DNA of 64,000 nt from Acidovorax sp. A79 (GTDB lineage Bacteria > Pseudomonadota > Gammaproteobacteria > Burkholderiales > Burkholderiaceae_C): assembly GCF_041154505.1 (NCBI RefSeq), contig NZ_AP028672.1, positions 5,186,501 to 5,250,500 of the forward strand, read 5' to 3'. The notes under the pieces were generated by a model. It was given only the letters and a program-made list of their open reading frames with translations, did not search any database and was not told the origin of the DNA. The first letter of the stretch is position 1, and each line of letters starts with the position of its first letter. The position numbers were made by a program, and so were the translations under genes. Of this stretch, positions 25,147 to 34,352 are shown piece after piece.

Positions 25147-26612
25147 GCGGAGGATTGTGACGCGTGTGCGTGGTTTGCACTGTCAGCCGATGGCGCGGCC
25201 AGTGGCAGGCGTACAACGGCATCCAGGCCCGCCACCCGGTGGCCCACCACGCGGTTGGTCAGCGAGATACTGCCCCCGATGGCCTCCACGATCTCGCGGC
25301 AGATCGCCAGGCCCAGGCCGCTGCCGGCGCGCACATCGCCCGCCGAGAACGGCTGGAAGAGGCGGGCCGCCAGCTCGCCGTCGATGCCGGGGCCCTGGTC
25401 GCTGAGGGTCAACGCCACATGGTGGCTGTCGGTGCGCAGGTCCACCGTCAGCTCGCTGCCCTGCGGCGCATGGCGCACGGCGTTGTGCAGCAGGTTGCGG
25501 CTCAGTTCGCGCAGCATCCACTCGTGGGCCTGGACCCGCGCGGGCACGGTCTGTATGCCGAAGTCCAGGTCGCGCTGCGCGATCAGTGGTGATATCTCCA
25601 GCGCCACGGTGCGCAGCACATCGTCCAGCCGCGTGGTGGGCGGTGCGCTCTGCTGGCGCAGTTGCTCCACCTTCGCCAGCGCCAGCATCTGGTTGGCCAG
25701 CTGGGTGGCGCGGTCCACCGTATCGCTGATCTCGTGCAGGGCCTGCCGGGGCTCCACGTCGCCCCGCAGGGCCGATTGCACCTGGGTCTTCAGCACGGCC
25801 AGGGGGGTGCGCAGCTGGTGGGAGGCGTCGCGCACGAAGCGCTTCTGGTGGCGCAGCAGGTGGCGCAGGCGCTGCATCACTTCGTTGGTGGCGTCGATCA
25901 GCGGCTGCAGTTCGCGCGGCGTGGAGGGGGCGGCGATGGGGCTCAGGTCGCCCTCCCGGCGGTCCTGCAGCTGCAGGCTCAGCTGCCGCACGGGATGGAT
26001 GGCCCGCTGCACCACCAGCACCACGGTGAGGGCGATCACGGCAATCAGCAGGGCCTGGCGCAGCAACGTGTTGCGCAGGATCTGCAGGGCCAGCGTTTCA
26101 CGCACTTCGAGCGTCTCTGCCACCTGGATCACGGCCATGGCCCGGCCTTCGGAGCTGGCCACGGGCTGCAGCAGCACGGCCACGCGCACGTCGCGGTCGC
26201 GAAAGCGGTCGTCGTAGAAGTCCACCAGCGCGGCGTAGGGCGGGCGGTCCGGGATCTTTCCACGCCAGACAGGCAGTTCGGCAAACCCCGAGACCAGTTC
26301 GCCATGCAGGTTGGAGACGCGGTAGAACATCTGGCTCTGGTTGTCGGCCTCAAAGGCTTCCAGGGCCGAGTAGGGCACGGTGGCGCGCAATTCGGCCGCG
26401 TCGTCAAAGCCTTTCACGTCGAGCTGTTCGCTGATGGTCTTGGCGGACGCCAGCAGCGTGCGGTCGTAGGCGGTGTGCAGCGATGCCAGCGTCTGCTGGT
26501 ACAGGCTGAAGGTATTGAAGCCGATGAACAGCGCCACCGGCAGCAGGATGCCCAGCAGCAGGCGCCTGCGCAGCGAAGGGTGGCGGTGCCCGCCGGCGGG
26601 GGCTGCGGTCAT
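25143..26612 (-). CDS. tctE: TctE-type sensor histidine kinase
   Basis: 489 residues. An N-terminal transmembrane helix (about 15-36, LLLGILLPVALFIGFNTF), a periplasmic domain of about 125 residues with the 2CSK-type pattern of TctE, a second helix (about 170-195), HAMP, HisKA with His265 in DASHQLRTPLAVLKTQ, and an ATPase domain (NLLHNAVRHAPQGSE, SGLGLAICREIVEAIGG). It overlaps tctD by 4 bp and is divergent from tctCBA, the transporter such systems activate in response to tricarboxylates such as citrate. Confidence 0.9.
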   Translation of the reverse strand: MTAAPAGGHRHPSLRRRLLLGILLPVALFIGFNTFSLYQQTLASLHTAYDRTLLASAKTISEQLDVKGFDDAAELRATVPYSALEAFEADNQSQMFYRVSNLHGELVSGFAELPVWRGKIPDRPPYAALVDFYDDRFRDRDVRVAVLLQPVASSEGRAMAVIQVAETLEVRETLALQILRNTLLRQALLIAVIALTVVLVVQRAIHPVRQLSLQLQDRREGDLSPIAAPSTPRELQPLIDATNEVMQRLRHLLRHQKRFVRDASHQLRTPLAVLKTQVQSALRGDVEPRQALHEISDTVDRATQLANQMLALAKVEQLRQQSAPPTTRLDDVLRTVALEISPLIAQRDLDFGIQTVPARVQAHEWMLRELSRNLLHNAVRHAPQGSELTVDLRTDSHHVALTLSDQGPGIDGELAARLFQPFSAGDVRAGSGLGLAICREIVEAIGGSISLTNRVVGHRVAGLDAVVRLPLAAPSADSANHAHASQSSA

Positions 26613-27295
26613 GCGTCGGTCCGCAGCAGGTAGCCCAGCCCGCGCAGCGTCATGAGGGTCAGGCCGGTGCCCGCCAGTTTCTTGCGCAGGCGGTACACCA
26701 CGACCTCGATGGCCTCGTACTGCACATCCAGCTGGCCGGGGAACACCAGCTCGTACAGCCGCTCCTTGGTGACGGCGTGGCCTGGTTGGGCGAGCAGGGC
26801 GTGCATGAGCGCCAGCTCGCGCGGCGTCAGCTCCATCACCTCGCCCTGGAGATACAGCGCGCCGCTGTTCTTGTCATAGCGGATGGCACCGATCTGCACG
26901 GTGCTGGGAGCCAGCTGCGTGCCGGGTAGGGGGTCCGCGCTGCGGCGCACCAGGGCACGCAGCCGGGCCTCGAGTTCGTCCAGGTCGAAGGGCTTGGGCA
27001 GGTAATCGTCCGCCCCTGCGTTCAGCCCCATCACCCGGTCGCCCACGGTGCCTCGGGCGGTGAGGATCAGCACCGGCGTTCGCAGGCCGCGCGCGCGCGC
27101 CTGCTGCAGCACCTGCAGGCCGTCGAGCCCAGGCAGGGTAAGGTCCAGGATGACGGCGTCGGGCTGGCGGGACGCCCACTGGCTCAGGGCGGATTTGCCG
27201 TCGCCCACCGCAGTCACCTCCATGCCGCGCCGGGTCAGTGCACGGTGCAGGGTCGCCTGCATGGTGGGGTCGTCTTCAACGAGGAGCAATTGCAT
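26609..27295 (-). CDS. tctD: TctD-type OmpR-family response regulator
   Basis: 228 residues from the ATG at 27295 (MQLLLVEDDPTM); an ATG four codons earlier (27307) is possible. Phospho-Asp51 is in VILDLTLPGLDG and the conserved Lys in YLPKPFDL. The winged helix ends YEAIEVVVYRLRKKL and LMTLRGLGYLLRTD. It is first in the tctD-tctE-hslR run, and its start lies about 125 bp from the divergent tctC start. It should activate tctCBA when the substrate is present. Confidence 0.9.
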   Translation of the reverse strand: MQLLLVEDDPTMQATLHRALTRRGMEVTAVGDGKSALSQWASRQPDAVILDLTLPGLDGLQVLQQARARGLRTPVLILTARGTVGDRVMGLNAGADDYLPKPFDLDELEARLRALVRRSADPLPGTQLAPSTVQIGAIRYDKNSGALYLQGEVMELTPRELALMHALLAQPGHAVTKERLYELVFPGQLDVQYEAIEVVVYRLRKKLAGTGLTLMTLRGLGYLLRTDA

Positions 27296-27420
27296 GCGCG
27301 GCACCATAGCATCGTCTCATCGCATGCGCCGTATGGGTGTTTTCCCTGAGTCGCAGGACAGCCGTTTGACAGGCAGCGCGCGCATCATCGAACGGTTCGC
27401 AAACCTTACAAGGAGACACC

Positions 27421-28380
27421 ATGCGTCGCGATATGTTTCTGAAATCACTGGCTGCCATGGCCGCAGCCGGCGTGCTGCCGGTATCGGCCCAGAGCGCCCA
27501 CGCCATCAAGATGATGATTCCCGCCAACCCTGGCGGTGGCTGGGACACCACGGGCCGTGCGCTGGGCAAGGCCATGCAGGATGCAGGCGTCGCGTCGTCG
27601 GTGTCTTATGACAACAAGGGCGGCGCCGCTGGCGCCATCGGCCTGGCCCAGTTCGTCAACGCCAGCAAGGGCGACCCGAACGCCCTGATGGTGATGGGCG
27701 CCGTGATGCTGGGCGGCATCATCACGGGCAAGCCGCCCGTGGGCCTGGACAAGGTGACCCCGCTCGCGCGCCTGACCAGCGAATACAACGTGTTCGTGCT
27801 GCCCGCCAATTCGCCTTTCAAGTCCATGAAGGACGTGGTGGACCAGCTCAAGAAGGATCCTGGCAGCGTGAAGTGGGGCGGTGGCTCGCGTGGTTCCACC
27901 GAGCACATCGCGGCAGCGATGATCGCCCGCGAAGTGGGCGTGGACCCCGCCAAGATCAACTACGTGGCCTTCCGTGGGGGCGGTGAGGCCACCGCCGCCA
28001 TCCTGGGCGGCAACGTCACGGTGGGCGGCAGCGGCTACAGCGAGTTCGCCGAGTACATCACCGCGGGCAAGATGCGCGCCGTGGGCGTCACCTCGGGCTC
28101 GCGCCTGAAGGGCGTGAACGTCGCCACGCTCAAGGAGCAGGGCATCAACGTGGAAATCGGCAACTGGCGCGGCGTGTACGGCGCGCCTGGCATCACCCCC
28201 GAGCAGCGCAAGGCGCTGATCGAGGCCCTGTCCAAGACCTTCAAGCACAAGGCCTGGCAAGATGCGATGGAGAAGAACGGCTGGACCCCCGCATGGATGG
28301 CCGGCGACGAGTTCGCCAACTTCGTGGATGCCGAGTTCGCCAGCATGCGCGCCACCATGGCCAAGTCGGGGATGATCTGA
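27421..28380 (+). CDS. tctC: TctC, periplasmic tricarboxylate-binding protein
   Basis: 319 residues, ATG preceded by AAGGAGACACC. Signal peptide with cleavage near SAQSAHA. The mature part starts IKMMIPANPGGGWDTTGRAL, the TctC variant of the Bug motif, with YDNKGGAAGAIGLAQF following. It captures citrate-like acids in the periplasm and hands them to the TctAB membrane complex encoded immediately downstream. The divergent tctDE confirms the assignment. Confidence 0.92.
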   Translation: MRRDMFLKSLAAMAAAGVLPVSAQSAHAIKMMIPANPGGGWDTTGRALGKAMQDAGVASSVSYDNKGGAAGAIGLAQFVNASKGDPNALMVMGAVMLGGIITGKPPVGLDKVTPLARLTSEYNVFVLPANSPFKSMKDVVDQLKKDPGSVKWGGGSRGSTEHIAAAMIAREVGVDPAKINYVAFRGGGEATAAILGGNVTVGGSGYSEFAEYITAGKMRAVGVTSGSRLKGVNVATLKEQGINVEIGNWRGVYGAPGITPEQRKALIEALSKTFKHKAWQDAMEKNGWTPAWMAGDEFANFVDAEFASMRATMAKSGMI

Positions 28381-28456
28381 GGCCAGCAAGTTAGGCCTCG
28401 GCTGCGCGGCCCCTGCGGGGTGCGCGGCCTTGCTGCCCGCCCGGTGAAGGAAAAAC

Positions 28457-28975
28457 ATGACACAACAACATTCATCGCGCTCCAAGCCCTTGCAGACCCT
28501 GATAGGGGCGGGCCTGGTGGTGCTTGCGCTGTTTCTGGCCTGGGGTGCCAGCACGGTCAGCTCGGAGGCGGGCTACGGCGGCGTGGGCCCCAATTTCTTT
28601 CCCTGGGTGGTCAGCATCGCCTTGCTGATCTGCGGCGTGCTCTGCGTGGTGCATGCACTGACCGGGGGCTTTCGTGAGCTGGAAGAGGGCTCGGGCGACG
28701 AGCGCGCCCACTGGAAGGGTTTCATCTGGGTGTCGGCCGGGCTGCTGCTCAATGCCTTGCTCATCACGACGCTGGGCTTCATCCTGAGCTGCGCGCTGTG
28801 CTTCGTGCTGTCGGTGCGGGGCTTCAAGAGCTCGGAAGGCGAGCTGGACCTGCGCCTGCGGGCCTGGATCAAGGATTCCCTCATTGGCGTGGCCGTGGCC
28901 GCGCCGGTGTTCTGGATGTTTACGCAATTGCTGGCCATCAACCTGCCCGGCCTCACCAACACGGGGTGGCTGTAA
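28457..28975 (+). CDS. tctB: TctB, small membrane subunit of the tricarboxylate transporter
   Basis: 172 residues with four hydrophobic segments (about 15-35, 45-65, 95-125, 140-160). GYGGVGPNFFPWVVSIALL is the conserved TctB N-terminal pattern. It sits between tctC and tctA, 12 bp before tctA. Its function in the complex is structural and poorly defined, but it is needed for transport. Confidence 0.9.
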   Translation: MTQQHSSRSKPLQTLIGAGLVVLALFLAWGASTVSSEAGYGGVGPNFFPWVVSIALLICGVLCVVHALTGGFRELEEGSGDERAHWKGFIWVSAGLLLNALLITTLGFILSCALCFVLSVRGFKSSEGELDLRLRAWIKDSLIGVAVAAPVFWMFTQLLAINLPGLTNTGWL

Positions 28976-28987
28976 AGCCTGCACGCC

Positions 28988-30493
28988 ATGGAAACGTTGA
29001 ACCTCCTGATGCAGGGTTTTGCCACCGCTGCCACTCCCATCAACCTGATGTGGGCCTTCGTGGGCTGCATGATCGGCACCGCCGTGGGCGTGCTGCCCGG
29101 CATCGGGCCGGCCGTGGCGGTGGCCATGCTGCTGCCCATCACCGTGAAGGTCGAGGCCACGGCCTCCATGATCTTCTTCGCGGGCATCTATTACGGCGCC
29201 ATGTATGGCGGTTCCACCACGTCCATCCTGCTGAACACGCCCGGTGAGGCGGGCTCCATGGTCACCGCCATGGAGGGCAACAAGATGGCCAAGAACGGCC
29301 GTGCGGGCGCGGCGCTGGCGACCGCCGCCATCGGCTCGTTCGTGGCGGGCACCATCGCCACCGTGCTGGTCACGTTCTTTGCCCCCCTGGTGGCTGAATA
29401 CGCCGTGCGCCTGGGCCCGCCCGAGTACTTCATGCTGATGGTGCTGGCCTTCACCACCGTGAGCGCGGTGCTGGGCAAGAGCACGCTGCGCGGCATGGTG
29501 GCGCTGTTCGTCGGCCTGGCCATGGGCCTCATCGGCATCGACCAGATCTCGGGCCAGGCGCGCTACACCGGTGGCGTGCCCGAGCTGATGGACGGGATCG
29601 AGGTGGTGCTGATCGCCGTGGGCCTGTTTGCCGTGGGCGAGGCCTTGTACAACGTGATGTACGAAGGCAAGACCGACGAAACCCAGAACCGCCTGACCAG
29701 CACGCACATGACCAAGGAGGAGTGGAGGCGTTCGTGGCCCGCATGGATCCGCGCCACCTTCATCGGCTTTCCGTTCGGCACCGTGCCCGCGGGCGGCAGC
29801 GAGATCCCGACCTTCCTGAGCTACGCCGCTGAAAAGAAGCTGAGCAAGCACAAGGAAGAGTTCGGCACCACCGGCGCCATCGAAGGCGTGGCGGGCCCCG
29901 AGGCCGCCAACAACGCGGCCATCACGGCCACGCTGATCCCGCTGCTCACGCTGGGCATTCCCACGTCCAACACCACGGCCATCCTGCTGGGTGCGTTCCA
30001 GAACTACGGCATCCAGCCCGGCCCGCAGCTGTTCGACACCAATGGCGCGCTGGTGTGGGCACTGATCGCCTCCATGTACATCGGCAACGTGATGCTGCTC
30101 ATCCTGAACCTGCCGCTGGTGGGCCTGTGGGTGAAGCTGCTCAAGATTCCCAAGTCGTACCTGTACGCGGGCATCCTGGTGTTCTCCACGCTGGGCGTGT
30201 ACGGCATGCGCCAGAGCGCGTTCGATCTGGTGCTGCTGTATGCGATCGGCCTCTTGGGCGTGGTGATGCGCCGCTTCGACTTCCCGGCCGCTCCAGTGGT
30301 GGTGGGCATGATCCTGGGGCCTCTGGCAGAGGCGCAGATGCGCAACGCCGTGTCGATTGGCGAAGGCAAGTGGACGATCTTCCTGGAGCGCCCCGGTTCG
30401 CTGACGCTGATCGTCATCGTGCTGTCCGTGCTCATCGTGCCGCGCCTGCTGCGGCGCTGGGCGGCACGCAAGCTGGCGGCGCTGGAGCGCTGA
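28988..30493 (+). CDS. tctA: TctA, large membrane subunit of the tricarboxylate transporter
   Basis: 501 residues with about 11-12 hydrophobic segments. Conserved TctA blocks are seen: [38 protein letters not shown] with [10 protein letters not shown], and later [35 protein letters not shown] and [15 protein letters not shown]. It forms the ion-coupled translocation pore of the TTT system. It ends the operon and is followed by a strong terminator. Confidence 0.93.
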   Translation: METLNLLMQGFATAATPINLMWAFVGCMIGTAVGVLPGIGPAVAVAMLLPITVKVEATASMIFFAGIYYGAMYGGSTTSILLNTPGEAGSMVTAMEGNKMAKNGRAGAALATAAIGSFVAGTIATVLVTFFAPLVAEYAVRLGPPEYFMLMVLAFTTVSAVLGKSTLRGMVALFVGLAMGLIGIDQISGQARYTGGVPELMDGIEVVLIAVGLFAVGEALYNVMYEGKTDETQNRLTSTHMTKEEWRRSWPAWIRATFIGFPFGTVPAGGSEIPTFLSYAAEKKLSKHKEEFGTTGAIEGVAGPEAANNAAITATLIPLLTLGIPTSNTTAILLGAFQNYGIQPGPQLFDTNGALVWALIASMYIGNVMLLILNLPLVGLWVKLLKIPKSYLYAGILVFSTLGVYGMRQSAFDLVLLYAIGLLGVVMRRFDFPAAPVVVGMILGPLAEAQMRNAVSIGEGKWTIFLERPGSLTLIVIVLSVLIVPRLLRRWAARKLAALER

Positions 30494-30514
30494 TACACAC
30501 AAAGGCTCGCAAAA

Positions 30515-30545
30515 AAGAAAACCGCGCCACATGGCGCGGTTTTTT
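30515..30545 (+). terminator. Rho-independent terminator after tctA
   Basis: ACCGCGCC (30521-30528), loop ACAT, GGCGCGGT (30533-30540), T run 30541-30545, with A-rich bases before the stem. It is the best-formed terminator in the window and closes the tctCBA operon. Confidence 0.88.
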
Positions 30546-30666
30546 CATGCGGGCACCGGCTGGTGCAGGCGGCGGATTTCGCAAGCCAGACCACAAGGGT
30601 TTCATGCCCCCGTTGCCTTCCCCACCAAGGTGACTTGCGTGCTCACAAGCCGTGAATCGTACCATA

Positions 30667-30690
30667 AAATGCGAATAGTTCTTATTTGCA
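30667..30690 (+). promoter_or_regulatory. Fur-box-like site upstream of the DUF2325 gene
   Basis: TGCGAATAGTTCTTATTTGCA (30670-30690), written as arms TGCRAATA and TATTYGCA with 5 bp between. It closely resembles Fur boxes of beta-proteobacteria, where GCAAATRAGAAT-type arms surround the centre. It runs up to the AAGGA ribosome binding site (30,690-30,694), so bound Fur would block transcription or initiation. Confidence 0.55.
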
Positions 30691-30700
30691 AGGATGGTGC

Positions 30701-31378
30701 ATGCAATCACTTCCGCAGGAGTTTCTGGCGCTCTGCCGCCAACTGGGCGATGCACAGAAGCGCTGCAGCACCGCCATGGCCGCCCAGGCCGCGCAGATCG
30801 AGGCACTGCAGCGCCAGGTGGTGCGGCTGCGCGCCCAGGTCATCGTGCGGGACACGCGCCTGGCGATGGCGCGGGATGAACTGGAGCGGATGAAGGCCGC
30901 GCACCCCGGCCTGCCCCGCCGCAAGGCCATGGCGCTCCACATCGGCGTGCTTGCCGAGCGCATCGCGAGCTTGTCGCGCGAATGCCTGCGCTGGCGGCTG
31001 GCGGCACAGGCCGATGCGGCTCCCGCCAGCGCCGTGGAGCCCGCCTGCGGCGCTGCGGCGGCCCGCGTGCATGCCCCGGCCGGCGCCCTGCGCGGGGCGC
31101 CCGCGGGCTCGGCGCTCGACGCCAACCTGGCCGCGGCCGACCTGGTGATCTGCCAGACCGGCTGCATCAGCCATGACGAGTACTGGCGGGTGCAGGACCA
31201 CTGCCGCCGCACGGGCAAGCCTTGCATCCTGGTGGACCAGCCCCTGGCCGTGCGAGAGGCAGAGGCGCTGGCCGCCATCCAGCCCATGGTGGTCCTGCGC
31301 ATGGTGCGCGCGCAGCGCCCTGCGGACGGCACCACCACCGGGCAGAAGGCGTTGATCTTGAATGAAAATGGCCGCTAG
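30701..31378 (+). CDS. DUF2325 domain protein with coiled-coil N-terminus
   Basis: About 225 residues from the ATG at 30701, 7 bp after AAGGA; a TTG at 30686 is an alternative. The first 90 residues are predicted coiled coil (TAMAAQAAQIEALQRQVVRL). The C-terminal third is the DUF2325 domain: LDANLAAADLVICQTGCISH, then DHCRRTGKPCILVDQP. The Cys residues in CQTGC and in the second block could bind a metal or heme. Function is unestablished. The Fur-like box just upstream suggests that it is made under iron limitation. It is monocistronic, between two terminator or repeat regions. Confidence 0.7.
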   Translation: MQSLPQEFLALCRQLGDAQKRCSTAMAAQAAQIEALQRQVVRLRAQVIVRDTRLAMARDELERMKAAHPGLPRRKAMALHIGVLAERIASLSRECLRWRLAAQADAAPASAVEPACGAAAARVHAPAGALRGAPAGSALDANLAAADLVICQTGCISHDEYWRVQDHCRRTGKPCILVDQPLAVREAEALAAIQPMVVLRMVRAQRPADGTTTGQKALILNENGR

Positions 31379-31424
31379 CGCTGAAGGAATAAGCGCAAGA
31401 TGCTATTGATTTGATAGTATTTGG
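31375..31424. repeat. Short intergenic Comamonadaceae-type repeat
   Basis: GCTAGCGCTGAAGGAATAAGC followed by GATGCTATTGATTTGATAGTA. Related copies with GCTATTnnnATAGCA and AAGCGC blocks occur at 37,792-37,880 and 60,474-60,524, always between genes. Likely small REP-like elements that fold into hairpins. Confidence 0.5.
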
Positions 31425-31494
31425 CGGCGCGGGTTCGAGGCGCTGCGCCGGGCCCGTGGCGCATCTGGCGGCCGCGCCGCGCTACCATCCGCGG

Positions 31495-33006
31495 ATGCCC
31501 CTGCTCACCGACGACGCCCCCGCACTGCCGCTGGATGCCCAGGGCATTCTCGAACTGGCGGCGCGGTCCATGTTCCAGCTGTTTTCCAGCGTCAGCCAGG
31601 GCATGTTCCTGGTGGACCGCAGCGGGCGCATCGTGTGGGTCAACGAAGGCTACCAGCGCTTTCTGCCCGACCTGGGGTTCTCCTCGGTCGACCAGTTCGT
31701 GGGCCGCACGGTGGAAGAGGTGATCCCCAACACCCAGATGCGCCGCGTGCTGGAGACCGGCCAGCCCGTGCTGATCGACCTGCTCACCAACAAGGCGGGC
31801 ACCTTCGTGGTCAGCCGCATCCCGCTGCGCGACGATGCCGACCGCGTGATCGGCGCCATCGGCATCGTGCTGTTCGACCACCCCGAGACCACGCTGCAGC
31901 CGCTGATCAGCAAGTTCGCGCTGCTGCAGCGCGACCTGGACGACGCGCGGCGCGAACTGGCCAGCCAGCGCAGCCGCTCCCTGGCCGTGGCGGGCGACGG
32001 CGAGCGGCGCGCCAAGTACACCTTTGCCAGCTTCATTGGCTCCAGCCCTGCGGCGGCCGAGGTCAAGCGCCAGGCGCGGCGCGCGGCGCAGTCCAGCAGC
32101 CCCGTGTTGTTGCTGGGCGAGACGGGCACGGGCAAGGAGTTGCTGGCCCACGCCATTCATGCGGCATCGAGCCGCGCGAGCGGCCCGTTCGTGAGCGTCA
32201 ACATTGCCGCCGTGCCCGACACATTGCTGGAGGCCGAGTTCTTTGGCGTGGCCCCCGGGGCCTACACCGGTGCCGACCGCAAGGGGCGCGACGGCAAGTT
32301 CAAGCTGGCCGACGGCGGCACGCTGTTCCTCGACGAAATCGGCGACATGCCGCAAAGCCTGCAGGCCAAGCTGCTGCGGGCCCTGCAAGAGGGCGAGATC
32401 GAGCCGCTGGGCTCCAATAAGCTCGTGCCCTTCAACGTGCGCATCCTGGCCGCCACGTCGCGCGACCTGGCCGCGCTGGTGCGCGAAGGCAAGTTCCGCG
32501 AGGACCTGTTCTACCGCCTGCACGTGCTGCCCGTGCGCGTGCCGCCGCTGCGCGTGCGGCGCACCGACATCCCGGCCCTGGTGGAGGCGCTGGGTGAAGA
32601 CCTGGCGCTGCGCAACAGCACGGCCCCGCCCGAGCTGCTGCCCGATGCCATGGCGCTGCTGGCGGGCCAGCCCTGGCGCGGCAACATCCGCGAACTGCGC
32701 AACGTGCTGGAGCAGGCCGTGATGCGCAGCGACTCGCCGTCCATCGACGCCGCCCAGCTCGAGCGTGTCCTGCGCGAGGCCGGCGTGGAGCCGGCCGCTC
32801 CCGCGCCGGTGCTGGACACGGCTTCCATGGCCGATGCCCAGGACGAAAGCCGCTACCTGCGTCCGCTGGCCGAGCAGGTGGCCGAGCTGGAGCGGCGCGC
32901 CATCGCGGCGACCCTGAAAGCCCATGGCGGCAACAAGCTCGCCACCGCACGGCAACTGGGCATCTCGCGGGCCACGCTGTATGGACGTCTGGAAAACCCT
33001 GAATAA
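31495..33006 (+). CDS. PAS-containing sigma-54-dependent transcriptional activator
   Basis: 503 residues from ATG 31495. An N-terminal PAS sensory region (about 25-135, with VDRSGRIVWVNEGYQRFLP) precedes the AAA+ domain: Walker A GETGTGKELLAHAI (about 208), the sigma-54-contact loop GAYTGAD, Walker [14 protein letters not shown], and RxxL-type arginine fingers in [21 protein letters not shown] Fis-type helix-turn-helix ends the protein (NKLATARQLGISRATLYGRL). It immediately precedes a 26-bp palindrome and a -24/-12 promoter driving the polyester gene cluster, so it is the probable activator of that cluster. The PAS domain may bind a short-chain hydroxy acid; no ligand can be read from sequence. 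Confidence 0.92.
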   Translation: MPLLTDDAPALPLDAQGILELAARSMFQLFSSVSQGMFLVDRSGRIVWVNEGYQRFLPDLGFSSVDQFVGRTVEEVIPNTQMRRVLETGQPVLIDLLTNKAGTFVVSRIPLRDDADRVIGAIGIVLFDHPETTLQPLISKFALLQRDLDDARRELASQRSRSLAVAGDGERRAKYTFASFIGSSPAAAEVKRQARRAAQSSSPVLLLGETGTGKELLAHAIHAASSRASGPFVSVNIAAVPDTLLEAEFFGVAPGAYTGADRKGRDGKFKLADGGTLFLDEIGDMPQSLQAKLLRALQEGEIEPLGSNKLVPFNVRILAATSRDLAALVREGKFREDLFYRLHVLPVRVPPLRVRRTDIPALVEALGEDLALRNSTAPPELLPDAMALLAGQPWRGNIRELRNVLEQAVMRSDSPSIDAAQLERVLREAGVEPAAPAPVLDTASMADAQDESRYLRPLAEQVAELERRAIAATLKAHGGNKLATARQLGISRATLYGRLENPE

Positions 33007-33030
33007 ATATCAGACATATGTCTGATATTT
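33005..33030. promoter_or_regulatory. 26-bp perfect palindrome, probable enhancer site (UAS)
   Basis: Perfect dyad with core ATCAGACATATGTCTGAT and AAAT/ATTT outer arms, overlapping the stop codon of the sigma-54 activator. A degenerate second copy, ATCAGAC-TATGTC, lies at 33,052-33,064. The palindrome centre is about 95 bp upstream of the -24/-12 promoter at 33,111, a suitable distance for an enhancer-binding protein. Confidence 0.75.
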
Positions 33031-33110
33031 CTACAATTGGATTGTTCAAAAATCAGACTATGTCCCGCAGGCGTCAGCAGGGTTTTTATACAAATCAACA
33101 GCTTGCATGC

Positions 33111-33128
33111 TGGCATGAACTGTGCAAT
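33111..33128 (+). promoter_or_regulatory. Sigma-54 (-24/-12) promoter of the polyester cluster
   Basis: TGGCATGAACTGTGCAAT matches TGGCAC-N5-TTGCA with the obligatory GG and GC pairs separated by exactly 10 bases. It lies 31 bp before the ATG of the first binding-protein gene, downstream of a sigma-54 activator gene and its likely palindromic binding site. Confidence 0.72.
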
Positions 33129-33158
33129 GTTCAGGCATCACAACAAGGAGACATCGCC

Positions 33159-34352
33159 ATGCATCGTCGCACCCTGGTCGCCCTGGCCACCGCTGCCGTC
33201 ACCGCCGCCACGCTTTCCACCCCCGCTTTCGGCCAGGCCGGGGAAATCCGCATCGCCCACATCTACAGCAAGACCGGCCCGCTGGAAGCCTATGGCAAGC
33301 AGACCCAGACCGGCCTGCTGATGGGCCTGAACTACGCCACCGGCGGCAGCATGACCGTCAATGGCAAGAGGCTCGTCGTGATTGAAAAGGACGACCAGGG
33401 CAAGCCTGACCTGGGCAAGAGCCTGCTGGCCTCGGCCTATTCGGACGACAAGGCCGACATCGCCGTCGGCCCCACGTCCTCGGGCGTGGCCCTGGCGCTG
33501 CTGCCCGTGGCCGAGGAATACAAGAAGATCCTGCTGGTGGAGCCCGCCGTGGCCGACGCCATCACCGGCGACAAGTGGAACAAGTACATCTTCCGCACCG
33601 GCCGCAACAGCAGCCAGGATGCCATCTCCAACGCCGTGGCCGTCGACAAGGCCGGCGTCACGGTGGCCACGCTGGCGCAGGACTATGCCTTCGGCCGCGA
33701 CGGCGTGAAGGCCTTCAAGGACGCGCTCAAGAACGCCAAGCTCGTGCACGAGGAGTACCTGCCCACGACCACCACCGACTTCACTGCCGGTGCCCAGCGC
33801 CTGATCGACAAGCTCAAGGACGTGCCCGGCCGCAAGGTCATCTTCATCATCTGGGCCGGCGCGGGCAACCCCTTCAAGATCGCCGACATGGACTTGAAGC
33901 GCTACAACATCGAGATCGCCACGGGCGGCAACATCCTGCCCGCCATGGCCGCGTACAAGAACTTCCCTGGCATGGAAGGCGCCACGTACTACTACTTCGG
34001 CATCCCCAAGAACCCCGTGAACGAAGCCATGGTGGCCGCGCACTACAAGGAGTTCAAGACCCCGCCGGACTTCTTCACCGCCGGCGGCTTCAGCTCCGCC
34101 ATGGCGCTGGTCACGGCCCTCAAGGCCACGAACGGCGACACCAACACCAACAAGCTCATCAAGACCATGGAGGGCATGAGCTTCGAGACCCCCAAGGGCA
34201 AGATGACCTTCCGTAAGGAAGACCACCAGGCCATGCAGAGCATGTACCACTTCAAGATCAAGGTGGACCCGGCCTTCGCCTGGGGCGTGCCCGAGCTGGT
34301 GCGCGAGATCAAGCCTGAAGAAATGAACGTGCCGATCCGCAACAAGCGATAG
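33159..34352 (+). CDS. LIV-type (class I) ABC transporter binding protein
   Basis: 397 residues from ATG 33159, preceded by AAGGAGACATCG. Signal peptide with cleavage after FGQA. The mature start GEIRIAHIYSKTGPLEAYGKQ is typical of Leu/Ile/Val-family receptors, followed by VNGKRLVVIEKDDQGKPD, VGPTSSGVALALLPV and FKDALKNAKLVHEEY. It is the first gene after the sigma-54 promoter and its cluster contains a PHB depolymerase and an LIV-type permease set, so its ligand is likely a hydroxy acid or short ester rather than an amino acid. Periplasmic. A second receptor gene of the cluster is at 42,310. Confidence 0.9.
   Translation: MHRRTLVALATAAVTAATLSTPAFGQAGEIRIAHIYSKTGPLEAYGKQTQTGLLMGLNYATGGSMTVNGKRLVVIEKDDQGKPDLGKSLLASAYSDDKADIAVGPTSSGVALALLPVAEEYKKILLVEPAVADAITGDKWNKYIFRTGRNSSQDAISNAVAVDKAGVTVATLAQDYAFGRDGVKAFKDALKNAKLVHEEYLPTTTTDFTAGAQRLIDKLKDVPGRKVIFIIWAGAGNPFKIADMDLKRYNIEIATGGNILPAMAAYKNFPGMEGATYYYFGIPKNPVNEAMVAAHYKEFKTPPDFFTAGGFSSAMALVTALKATNGDTNTNKLIKTMEGMSFETPKGKMTFRKEDHQAMQSMYHFKIKVDPAFAWGVPELVREIKPEEMNVPIRNKR

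Noticed and set aside
28472-30532. 686-residue open frame on the minus strand
   Set aside because: Antisense to tctB and tctA; composition is His/Gln/Arg-rich and no family motif is present.
31375-32955. 526-residue open frame on the minus strand
   Set aside because: Antisense to the sigma-54 activator, whose AAA+ motifs are unambiguous.
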